64,000 bases of DNA from contig CATIUR010000001.1 in NCBI GenBank assembly GCA_949592205.1, positions 66,048,559 to 66,112,558 of the forward strand, written 5' to 3'. The notes under the pieces were generated by a model that worked only from the letters and a program-made list of their open reading frames with translations, was not told the origin of the DNA and ran no database searches. Source of the stretch: Helichrysum umbraculigerum. Its lineage: Eukaryota > Streptophyta > Magnoliopsida > Asterales > Asteraceae. The position numbers and the translations under genes are program-made. The stretch's first letter is position 1. Each line of letters begins with the position of its first letter. Positions 11,809 to 20,904 of the stretch are shown here, one piece after another.

Positions 11809-13482
11809 TTACATGAGATAACTAGCCATACGAAGTCCTATGCCCTCGGCATGTTGATTAAGCTTTCCCTTAGGTAAAGCCCTCGTAAACGGATCAGCTA
11901 GATTATTATCTGTGTGAACTTTGAGTAGATTTGATGTCACCTATTTCGATCTGCTCTCGAATATAGTGATATCTTATAGGATAATGTCTGGCCCCATTCT
12001 GAACTCCAGGTTCATCATCAATTAAAAATGCTCTTGAGTTATTGCAGTATAACTCTATGGAGTTTTTTATTTGTGGTCACCACGCCTAGCCCATAAATAA
12101 ATCAGACAATTTTCATTCGCAGCTTCCAAAGATGCTATGTACTCAGGTTCAGTTGCAGACATGGCAGGTTTTGATTGCTTCATAAGGAACCCTTTCCATT
12201 TCATCTCCATTCAAGATGAAGACATATCCTGTCTGAGATTTAATATCATCTCTATCGGTCTGAAATCCAGCATCACAGTAACCAGTCACTTTGAGCTTTG
12301 CTTCAGGATTTCCACCATAAACAAGGAACGTATCTTTAGTAGCCCTCAGGTACTTAAGAATATTTTTCACAGCATTCCAGTGACATTCACCTGGATTCTG
12401 TTGAAAACGGCTGGCTATGTTCTGTGCGAACGCCACATCAGGTCTAGTGTATCTAACCGTATACGTAATAGATCCAACATCCGAAGCATAAGGAACCCTT
12501 TGCATACGCTCCACCTCAACAGGTGTAGAAGCACACTATTTGCTATTTATGTCAAGTCTTTCTAACATTGGTACATTTCCACATTTAGAATTCCTCATCT
12601 TAAATCTCTTTAAGATCTTATCAATATAAGCACTTTGACTTAGTTTAATTAACCGCTTAGTTCTATCTCTATAGATCTTGATTCCAAGTATGAATGTTGA
12701 TTCTCTAAGTCTTTCATAGCAAAACACTTTCCAAGGTAGGATTTTACATCTTGTAACATTGGAATGTGATTTCCTATGATCAATATGTCCATAACATATA
12801 AGACAAGGAATTAACATTACTCCCACTAGCTTTTTGATATACACATGGCTTATCAGGGTTTTGAGTAAATTCAAACCTTTTGATTTCCTCATCAAACCTC
12901 TTATTCCAGCTCCTTGATACTTGCTTAAGTCCATAAATGGACCTTTGAAGGTTGCATACTTTGCTGAAATGTTTTGGATCAATAAAACCTTTAGGTTGAT
13001 CCATATAGACCTCTTCGTCTAGATAACCATTTAAGAAGGCAGTCTTGACATCCATTTGCCAAATCTCATAGTCATAGTACGCTGCTATGGCTAAGAGAAT
13101 CCTAATAGCCCTAATGTCCACTACATGAGAGAAGGTTTCATCATAGTCAACTCCGTAGATTTGAGTATAACCCTTCGCTACAAGACGAGCTATAAGTGTG
13201 TACATTCTCATCCACATTCGTAGCTTCAAGCCATTTTTCAGATTTTGATCTAATAATGCAGCTTTGAAATTAGGAGGTTCATTAAGATCCTCTAACATAT
13301 GTTCCTCAGTTTCTACATTTAGACACAACTTTTCGGAACACATATTGTCCTTGCGGACCTACGAATTGGAACAACATCGACTTGAGTACGAATTGGAACA
13401 ACATCGACTTGAGGTTCAACACTTTGAATACTTTCCCCTCCAAGTTGATGTTCGCTAGTGTTTATAGAAGGTGATGCATCTT
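11809..13482 (-). pseudogene. pol: Copia pol: RT and RNase H remnant
   Basis: Minus-strand pieces in three frames show RT motifs RLVAKGYTQIYGVDYDETFS, MDVKTAFLNGYLDEEVYM and SIYGLKQVSRSWN. They are followed by ILGIKIYRDRTKRLI and SAYIDKILKRFKM, then RNase H-side motifs SDVGSITYTVRYTRPDVAFA and VTGYCDAGFQ, and a final segment ending LPKGKLNQHAEGIGLRMASY before TAA at 11809. Frameshifts at about 12530 and 12800-12980 and damage around the YVDD box prevent translation. The segment upstream of RT ends at the Athila-derived insertion at 13483 and resumes at 25665. Confidence 0.9.
13361..13414. repeat. 27-bp in-frame tandem duplication in Copia pol
   Basis: ACGAATTGGAACAACATCGA plus CTTGAG(T/G) occurs twice head to tail. 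Nine codons are duplicated in the poorly conserved linker between integrase and RT. Confidence 0.9.
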
Positions 13483-13978
13483 TGATGTGACTCAAATAGT
13501 CATGTTTTTAAGGGCAATATTCCGCACTTTTTGGACGTAACTTTAGTGAAAACATTCCAAAATGATCATTATTTACTAAAATTCACTAAAGTAGTCTAAA
13601 TATAGGCGTTGCTGCAAAAATCACCTAAAACGTCCAAATAACAAGCAAATCAGGGCGAATAAACGTGCACAAAATCCGCCGGCCTCATTTACCTTATATA
13701 GATCACATTCTAACTTCATCATATGATAAAACAGGTAAAATCGAGACGGGAAAATCAAGAATCATGCAAATCGGATAAAGAACGGAGAAGAGTGAGCAGT
13801 ATCAGACCCTATAAAGTCATTTCGGCTATGCTTGAGCTATACACATCTAATTTCAGTGAAGTTGGAATCATTAGAAGCGTAACGGAATTACGAAGACACA
13901 GGCGAAAGAATCAGGTCAAACGGACGCATAACGAAGGAGATACGCGCGTTTTAAGCAACGAACTAAATCAGACAGACA

Positions 13979-14070
13979 CCGTATACGGCCCTGGGAACCG
14001 TATACGGCCCCACAGAGACCGTATACTGCCATGTACACGCCGTATACGGCCCTACCAAGGCCGTATACGG
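13979..14070. promoter_or_regulatory. Five CCGTATACGG palindromes at about 21-bp spacing
   Basis: Copies start at 13979, 13998, 14019, 14040 and 14061 (spacing 19, 21, 21, 21). The third is CCGTATACTG in this LTR. A degenerate CCCCGTATCG follows. They lie about 80 bp upstream of the TATA box, so they look like a phased promoter element. The right LTR has the same array from 23790. Confidence 0.8.
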
Positions 14071-14148
14071 CCCCCCTGCCCCCGTATCGTGCTTCGTTTG
14101 CTTGTACGTGCTGTTTCGCGAGTTGTACGTGTGATTTTGAGCTTTGCC

Positions 14149-14156
14149 TATAAATA
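14149..14156 (+). promoter_or_regulatory. TATA box of the 5' LTR (TATAAATA)
   Basis: TATAAATAGGG is followed about 30-40 bp later by a CT-rich leader (CACATTTCTCTC...CTTTCTCTCTC), a common plant core-promoter layout. The right LTR has the same box at about 23960-23967. Confidence 0.75.
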
Positions 14157-15859
14157 GGGATACCCACCTCCTCATTTTACACACCTTAACACATTCACAC
14201 ACTCTCACATTTCTCTCATTTTCATTTCTCTCATTTTCTTTCACTTTCTCTCTCTAACTTTCTCTCTCTAGCACTACTCTTAGGAGTTAGAGGAGAAAGG
14301 TTTGGGTTGAGCTTATGGTTCGAGTCTAGAGGAAGTTTTAGCTAGGTAATCTTGTTGTAAGGAGTTTTTTCAAGTTCGGACTATTTGTAATCCTCAGTAT
14401 TACGCTGCTGTATTCCCGGTGATATCTAAACTTTACTTACTGTTATAATGCTTGTGCTTTATGTTATTTCAGTTTGTATTCTGCATATTGCCATGTTTAT
14501 AGAGTAGTTTAATATTGTGATTGTTGAAATGTAGATATTAGGAGTAGGGATGATGTTAAATTAATGTTTCATTTATACGATTGGAAATTGTTATGCTGTG
14601 TATCTGGTTAAGCTTATCCTGAATATAGATCTAGTCTCTCATCACCCTTTCCAGACTTTCACGTGACTGTTGCCCTAGGATAGGATCTGATCAACCCTAA
14701 TACTATGAATATACAGTTATCTCCAGTTACAGTATGAAACTATGAACTTTCCTTTAAAAAGGCACGGTACTTCGTATAGCGTTGGAAACACCTCGTGTGG
14801 AGTACAAATACGTGGAAGCTAAGGAAATGCCATGGATTGTTTCATCGTGAATTACCTAGAAGTGATCCTTCTAGAACTGTGGTCTAGGAATCAAAGCTGT
14901 GGAAATGCTTGTTGCACTGTACACCGTTAGTACACCTAAGATCTGGAACACTGTGGAAATGCTTAAATGCCCAGTACACCGTCAGTACATCTAGGGTTTG
15001 GAACACTGTGAAAATGCCTAATCGCCCTGTACACCGTGATTATTCCTAGGGATGAACGCCTGATTGTAAAGGAGGGTCTATATTTATGATGGTTAAGTAG
15101 GTGCTTCAATAGAAACAATACAGGGTAGTGTCAATCATATACCTAGACATGCAAAACCCTAATCACACCAATAGTTTAACATACACAGGATACAATCAGT
15201 ATTTGCTATAATAAAAGTAAATAGACGATTAGGTGTTAAGAAAGGTCAGTAAATACAATTGCGGTCTGTTGCCTTATGCCTGATCCCTATAACATTTAGG
15301 GTGACTTTGTCTTAGTTAAGCAAAGGCTCAGGAGGGTTTGAAAACAGCCCGATCTGATCAGAATCATGATAACCTAGGATTCCGGTGACATATGTTTCTA
15401 GGGTTTCACCTGAACGTAGGGTCCTAGTGTTTACACCGAAAGTATGTCTACTCTTTATCTGGTAAATCTCCAATCAATTTTATAATGAACATCATCCCGA
15501 AACCCTAGTATCCAAGTTTCAGCAATCACATCTCTACCTGTCTGCTTAAACCCTAATTTCATTTCTCGTTATTTACTTTTCTGCATTTAGGATAATTATA
15601 AAACAAAACCTTCCAAAATCTATCTACCTACCCCCATCCTAATTGCGACCATAATCTTTGGTGACCCGCTTTATTTCAATTCGCTCCGATTTAAGAACGA
15701 CCTCGAGTTATACTTACTGCTTGCTCCCAAGGTAGGTAGTACTTATAGTTTGAGCCCCAGCTCATATAAATTTAAAACTCACTGTCCGCCGCTTCTGTTG
15801 CTGTTGGAACAACGACCGGAGTCAAATCCGACTTACCGATAGGGGCTGCGACAAGTTTT

Positions 15860-15877
15860 TGGCGCCGCTGCCGGGGA
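15860..15877 (+). other. Primer-binding site, Athila type
   Basis: TGGCGCCGCTGCCGGGGA begins six bases after the LTR end. This is the sequence usual for Athila/Tat elements (tRNA-Asp priming is the accepted interpretation). Confidence 0.9.
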
Positions 15878-16009
15878 TCGTAGAGCGTTACGATTTGAAG
15901 CCGCCTTAGATATTCTAGCTTTTAGGATATCCTTTCCAATTAGGTTTTCTCAAACTTAGTTGGTAGTTATTTGCTTTCTTTAGAATAATTTAGATAGTTT
16001 AATTAAAAA

Positions 16010-17188
16010 ATGAAAAATACAAAAACTTCTTTCTATGATTCATTTCCGTCTAGCCCCATTTCTCCACTCGCCCTCAAGAAGTCCGAAGAAATGATGGCCA
16101 TGGATGACGCTGAGTTCTTCGCCTGCTTAGAACAAGAGTTGGAATCTGACGTCTACTCTTCATCTTTATCCTCTTCCGAAGTTATCTCCGCTAATTCAGA
16201 CGATGAATCTAGAACCATAGGGCAATTCTTAGACCTTGACTTAGGAACCCATGATTCTCATCAGAAGATCTCAACTTCTGCATCTAGCATTCTAAGCTAT
16301 CAGGTTATACCTGCTCCTAAGATTTCATATTCCTTAGAAAACTTCTTTCAATTCCCTATTTCATCTGGTTTTGTCGAGAGTAACTCTGAACATCTTCAAC
16401 CCTTTCGTTTTCCACCCATTGAAGAACGTCTTCCACCCTGGGACGAAGAAGTTTACGAATACCCTCCAAAATCACCTATCTTTTTGAACCTCGTACCCAA
16501 ACCTGAGTACACCATCTATCGTGTTGTTGATAGGACTTTACCAATCAAACCTGAAGAAAATATCCGCTACGTAGGTAACTCTTTTGATCCAGATAGGAGA
16601 TTGGATGTTTGTCGGGCATTTGCCAGACAACTCAAAACGTCTGACTTTCCTTTTTCAGTTGAACAAAGAGAAGTCACTCGTAGGATAAAGAAACAGGTTG
16701 GTATTCTCCACCATCTTCCAAATCAAAAGGAGGAAGGTATCTTCACACATTATCGAGACCAAGAACTAAAGCTTAAATCAGAAATAGACCTACTAATGGA
16801 CCTATTCGCCTGCACCGATTATCAACCGGTCTCCAAAACCCTAATTAATCGTTATGTTGCGGCTATGATTTATGAGCTTAAGTTCTGGATCAGCAAAGAT
16901 CCCGCTATATCTCTCGTCATTTCTGATAAAATTCCATTTTTCGTTGACCCCGCTACTTATATGATCAACAAGTTGTTAGAGATATTCCCTGGAGCCACCA
17001 ACGATAACATGGAAGCTGCTTTCTTTGCTGGAAGGAAGGATATTAACGTCTCACTCACTTTGTTATTTGCTCAGTCAAAATTTCCTTTCACTGTTTCACA
17101 AACATCTTTAATCGAATCACGGAGCCAGTTCACACTACCACCGGAGATCCCGATTCGAGAGAAGAATGGAAATTTCAACAAACCCTAG
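16010..17188 (+). CDS. Unidentified ORF A of the Athila-derived element (392 aa)
   Basis: First ORF after the PBS, in the position where Athila elements have gag. The ATG at 16010 is preceded by AATTAAAAA. The N-terminal 60 residues are rich in Ser and acidic residues (FFACLEQELESDVYSSSL). Residues 130-180 are Pro-rich. The C-terminal half is better structured (MIYELKFWISKDPAISLVIS, MINKLLEIFPGATNDN). I see no zinc knuckle, protease or RT motif. The frame ends TAG at 17186, and a second ORF starts 3 nt later in the +2 frame. I do not recognise the protein. It could be a degenerate gag or an element-specific protein. Confidence 0.5.
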   Translation: MKNTKTSFYDSFPSSPISPLALKKSEEMMAMDDAEFFACLEQELESDVYSSSLSSSEVISANSDDESRTIGQFLDLDLGTHDSHQKISTSASSILSYQVIPAPKISYSLENFFQFPISSGFVESNSEHLQPFRFPPIEERLPPWDEEVYEYPPKSPIFLNLVPKPEYTIYRVVDRTLPIKPEENIRYVGNSFDPDRRLDVCRAFARQLKTSDFPFSVEQREVTRRIKKQVGILHHLPNQKEEGIFTHYRDQELKLKSEIDLLMDLFACTDYQPVSKTLINRYVAAMIYELKFWISKDPAISLVISDKIPFFVDPATYMINKLLEIFPGATNDNMEAAFFAGRKDINVSLTLLFAQSKFPFTVSQTSLIESRSQFTLPPEIPIREKNGNFNKP

Positions 17189-17190
17189 GA

Positions 17191-17475
17191 ATGCTTCTTC
17201 ATGACTTGAACAATATAGATGACGGATCACGAAACGGAATTTCAAACCCTAAGAAAGTTAGAAAGGAATTTAACAAGTTTATTGATAATCTTCTAGATTT
17301 AGGCAAGAAGGAACGTATGTTTCTCACTGAACACGAACGATTCTCGTTACATCCCGCAGACCTAGTTGATTCTGTCATTAAGATTCTCACTTGTGATTTT
17401 ATTCCTCGCTACACTTTCCCTCAACCAAGAGCACCAAATTCACTTAAACAATTGCTCTTGGGCAATACTCAATAA
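17191..17475 (+). CDS. Unidentified ORF B of the Athila-derived element (94 aa)
   Basis: Starts at the ATG three bases after ORF A stops, in a different frame. Basic and leucine-rich (KKVRKEFNKFIDNLLDLGKK), ending LLLGNTQ. It may be the displaced C-terminus of ORF A, through an ancient frameshift or a recoding event, rather than a separate protein. No recognised domain. Confidence 0.4.
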   Translation: MLLHDLNNIDDGSRNGISNPKKVRKEFNKFIDNLLDLGKKERMFLTEHERFSLHPADLVDSVIKILTCDFIPRYTFPQPRAPNSLKQLLLGNTQ

Positions 17476-17956
17476 ATTTGTCCAAAAGTCGAGCTACCGA
17501 CTCTAACCAAGCGCTTTTTGGGAGGCAACCCAAACTTTAGTTAATTTAGTTTTATTTTAACTATTTAGGATAAGTAATATTAGTGGTTAATTATTAAATT
17601 TAAAAGCTTGCATTTAAAAACACAAGAAAACGTTCTTTTAAAATTCAAATTCGCGCAACACAGTAACGAATTTCAGACATTTTCAGAAAGTTCGAAAAAG
17701 TTTATTTTTAAATTTTGAAAAATTAAATTAGAATTTGTCTTGAATTTTAAAGAACACAAAAAGATTGTCTTGTTTTAAATAAAAACGTATACGATTTCGC
17801 GTACGATTCGCAATATCTTTTTCAGACTGCGCATAAAGATTCAGAAAATTACGAACATACTTTTTAAAATTATTTTATTTAAAATTTTAAACTTTAAAAT
17901 TTTACTTGTATGTTTCGTATCTTTCGCAAATTTTAAATCGCGTGCGTGTGAAAGGG
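17476..17956. other. AT-rich non-coding spacer with a conserved-looking hairpin
   Basis: Just after ORF B, AACCAAGCGCTTTTTGGGAG precedes an inverted repeat TTTGGG (17517-17522) / CCCAAA (17529-17534) with loop AGGCAA. From memory, a GCGCTT...TGGGAGGCAACCCAA motif is frequent in plant Athila elements at the end of a coding block. The rest is A/T homopolymer-rich and holds no ORF. Confidence 0.6.
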
Positions 17957-17966
17957 TATAAAAGGG
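17957..17966 (+). promoter_or_regulatory. Putative internal promoter TATA box
   Basis: TATAAAAGGG is followed at about 30-50 bp by CATAAGACAAAATCATTCAA, then a C/T/A-rich, ATG-free leader to a splice donor at 18117. This resembles a plant core promoter with a 5' UTR, placed inside the element upstream of the 575-aa ORF. Confidence 0.5.
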
Positions 17967-18116
17967 ATTTTTAGCCACCACATAAGACAAAATCATTCAA
18001 AACTTCATCTTCTTCCTCTCCCCCTTACCCCCACCATCGGCCTACACCCCATCACCACCAAATCTCCATTACTCAACCATTTCTTGCATCCACAACATCA
18101 CTACATCAAGTTTAAG

Positions 18117-19176
18117 GTAATTCTTGACCTAATTTTGTGATTTTCATGAAACTTTAAAAATTAGGGCTTGTAACTCATTTTCATAGATTTCATGGTTAAA
18201 AGTTGCAATCTTTAGTGTTATTTCATGCTTATCTTGATGCTTAACATGATTACAAGCTTAATCTAGTGATTTGTTGGCTTAATTGCAAGATTGGAGATTA
18301 AAGTGTTAACTTTTTGGATGAACTATGGCTAGTTTGACTTTTTGGTTGATTAATTACTTATGTTGACTTTTGTTGATTGAGTTATGCTTAAATATGATAG
18401 GTTAACATGTTTTGATTGATCATTTGCGATTAGAAAATGGTTAAGCTAGTTTTTGGTAATTAAAGTAAGCTCATTTTTTATAAAATCACCATAAACATCA
18501 TTTTTACTTAAAACTTTTATTCTTAAACCATGTTTATGACTTTTCTAAACTTAAAAAGCTTACAAGATTATCAAAACAAGCTTCGGTTCATTTAATCATT
18601 TTTTAAAGTTTATCACTTTAATTAATAAAGTGTATGACTTTGAAATGAAACCAACAAAAACGCCATTTTCTAAAAACTACCATTTTGTCAAATAAGTTTA
18701 CTACCATTCTTTGCTTGAAATCATGTAAATAAAGCTTTATGTCTTTTGGAAATTGGGGAATATTGGATTGCATACTTGATTGGTAATATGCCCTTTTATG
18801 ATTAATTGATTTACCTGAGGTAATTATATGACCTTGGAATTATCCAAAGTATTAAGCTCATTTAGATTGATTAACCATAAACATGAAGTATTTAAGTTTT
18901 TAGTGCTTGGGATAATTAAGTTAGGTACCTTGTTGACTTGCTTTGATTATGCTAGGAACTTGAAGCTTTGTGCCACTTTCCCTTGATTAGACATAAGCTA
19001 ATAAGAAATTGGTGATTTGTGATTGGTTGCGGTTAGGTTTAGCAATTTTAAAATTTCTGGATATGCCCATTTCTAAAGCCTACATTTCCAATTTTTTCTG
19101 AAAATTTGGAAGTACTTTAGCATATCCATTAATATATCACGGTTTTGGTCTAATCTTTTCTTGTCTTTTATCACAG
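18117..19176 (+). other. Putative 5'-UTR intron ending at the start codon
   Basis: Donor TTTAAG|GTAATT at 18117, about 1,060 bp of T-rich sequence without a sustained ORF, and acceptor TTGTCTTTTATCACAG ending at 19176, directly before the ATG at 19177. T-richness fits a plant intron. Splicing is inferred, not shown. Confidence 0.55.
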
Positions 19177-20904
19177 ATGGAAAATTGCCCACCTTCACTC
19201 AGCTACTTGGCCAAATCTTCAAAGAATAGGTCACTCATTCGCCAGTGGTTGCAGCGACCGATAGGCAGTAATCGGTATGTGGTATGGAAAGACATGATTA
19301 AGCTAGGGATCAGGGATGAGTTGAAGAGTTTGTTGATGTATGAGACCGATGGTCAAGTGAACAATGCCCTTCTCCGTCTCTTCGATATAGATGAGTATGC
19401 ATACCGAGAAGTAGTGACAGAGTTCATGATGACTTACCAGCTGAATCCAAAAATGAGCGTATCCGACAAAAGAAAGATTTCATTCAGGTTTCAGGAACAG
19501 ATTCATCATATCTCAGTTGCCGACTTGGGAGTGTACCTTGGTTTATATACAGAGTCTCAGGTCAACTCTGCATGGTTCAGAAACAATGTTCAAGACATCT
19601 CCAGCCTACCAAACAGGAACCACAAGGATATTTGGATGGATTTAGCAGGATCAAACTTTAGGAGCTGTGTTAAGTCATCCACTTTCATCAAGCCGGTTCA
19701 TCACATCCTTCACAAGTTGTTAGCATGTTCTATATTTGGAAAGAAGGAGGGTGGTGCTGTGAGTGCCGAAAAGTTGAAGTTCATGGAAGCAATCATAGGA
19801 GGAAAGAATCTGAATGTTGCTTTCTTGATCGCTGAGAGACTTGGGGATGAGACAGATATGGATAGGCACATGTTCATGGGGTCGATTATTACTAGATTGC
19901 TGTATAGTATGGGATTGTTGACTGAGGCCCACACTGAGGAGTTTACTGTTTGTTCTCGTTCTTTTCCATTCAACTTGGACTACTGCAAGTTGATCCATCT
20001 TGTTGAGGTAGATGAGCAGAGACAGTGCCTATGGAAGAACACCAAACAGATCATTCCAGGATGTCGTCTCCCTGGGAAGCGTGTTAGAGGATCCTCACCT
20101 GTTGCAGATACTGAGGATGGCCCATCTGATAGAGCCCGAGCACCTACTACTCATGCTAGTGTCCCGCATAGAGGAGCTGAGACAGCCGAGCCACCAGCTC
20201 AGGCTACTGTTCACTACACAGATCCAGTGACCTCGCTGACACAGTATTATCTTTTGCATGCTCTTCAGGTTAGCCGTTCCCATCAGCTGTTGATTTCCAG
20301 GAAACTTGGTATTCCTGACCCAGAGCCTTACATGTACCGATGCGGTCCACCACCACCAGCCATAGCACCACCACATACATCCATCCCATCACATACCACC
20401 CATACACCCTCACCCGCTATCCGGACCACACCAGTACCAGAGCAGGTCCAGTCAGTTGAGACCGAGATACCAGTAGTCCAGCCAGTGATTTCTGCACCTG
20501 TGATTTCTCATCCTGCCCAGCCAGTCGCCAGTGGATCTTACCGTGCTGACACAGTCTACTTGGGCACGGATGCTGTATCTTTTGACACTTCCGGGATGCT
20601 ATTAAATTTGGGACTGATCTCTTCCTCAGCTGTACCGACAGAGAGCATGCTACGTCAGGCTTACATGACCTTACTAGAGCAAGCAGGGGTTACTTCGGCT
20701 ATTTTGCTAGAGTGGGGCTACACTGATCCGATGAGACTGCCAGCAGCCACCCTCAGAGACATATTGATTCAGCTCAAACTGATCAATGCTGAAGAACAGG
20801 GACAGAGAGTATCTAGTGGCCAGCAGTCAGTCGCAGGACCATCTGCAGCACCAGCTCCTACTCAGCATACTGATGCACCTGACCAGGGATCCCCAGCCTC
20901 ATAG
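19177..20904 (+). CDS. ATHILA ORF-1-like protein (575 aa)
   Basis: Intact frame. Residues 1-290 resemble the globular domain of Athila retroelement 'ORF-1'/putative plant transposon proteins, with LLRLFDIDEYAYREVVTEF, then ISFRFQEQIHHISVADLGVY and LGLYTE, and later HKLLACSIFGKKEGGAVSAE. This attribution is from memory of the family and is moderate. Residues 300-470 are a low-complexity Pro/Thr/Ala/Ser region. Residues 470-550 return to a folded-looking helical segment. There are no zinc knuckles or catalytic motifs, and no clear signal peptide or transmembrane helix, so an envelope role is not supported. The start is the first ATG after the acceptor AG. The gene has its own TATA box, leader and intron upstream. 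Confidence 0.6.
   Translation: MENCPPSLSYLAKSSKNRSLIRQWLQRPIGSNRYVVWKDMIKLGIRDELKSLLMYETDGQVNNALLRLFDIDEYAYREVVTEFMMTYQLNPKMSVSDKRKISFRFQEQIHHISVADLGVYLGLYTESQVNSAWFRNNVQDISSLPNRNHKDIWMDLAGSNFRSCVKSSTFIKPVHHILHKLLACSIFGKKEGGAVSAEKLKFMEAIIGGKNLNVAFLIAERLGDETDMDRHMFMGSIITRLLYSMGLLTEAHTEEFTVCSRSFPFNLDYCKLIHLVEVDEQRQCLWKNTKQIIPGCRLPGKRVRGSSPVADTEDGPSDRARAPTTHASVPHRGAETAEPPAQATVHYTDPVTSLTQYYLLHALQVSRSHQLLISRKLGIPDPEPYMYRCGPPPPAIAPPHTSIPSHTTHTPSPAIRTTPVPEQVQSVETEIPVVQPVISAPVISHPAQPVASGSYRADTVYLGTDAVSFDTSGMLLNLGLISSSAVPTESMLRQAYMTLLEQAGVTSAILLEWGYTDPMRLPAATLRDILIQLKLINAEEQGQRVSSGQQSVAGPSAAPAPTQHTDAPDQGSPAS

Larger units (their letters stand above)
13483..15853 (+). repeat. 5' LTR of the Athila-derived element
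   Basis: Same length as the right copy. It contains the palindrome array (13979-14070), a TATA box (14149), a CT-rich leader (14190-14270) and a long region with CTGTACACCGT-type repeats (about 14910-15030). The open frames inside it (for example 13723-14157) result from the palindrome repeats and are not called as genes. Confidence 0.95.

Noticed and set aside
13723..14157. 144-aa plus ORF and 83-93-aa minus ORFs with AVYG repeats in the Athila-derived LTRs (also 23534-24055)
   Set aside because: They arise from the phased CCGTATACGG palindromes and sit across the promoter and TATA box, with frames on both strands.
19177..20904. Envelope-like glycoprotein
   Set aside because: No clear signal peptide or transmembrane segment; similarity is to ATHILA ORF-1-type proteins.
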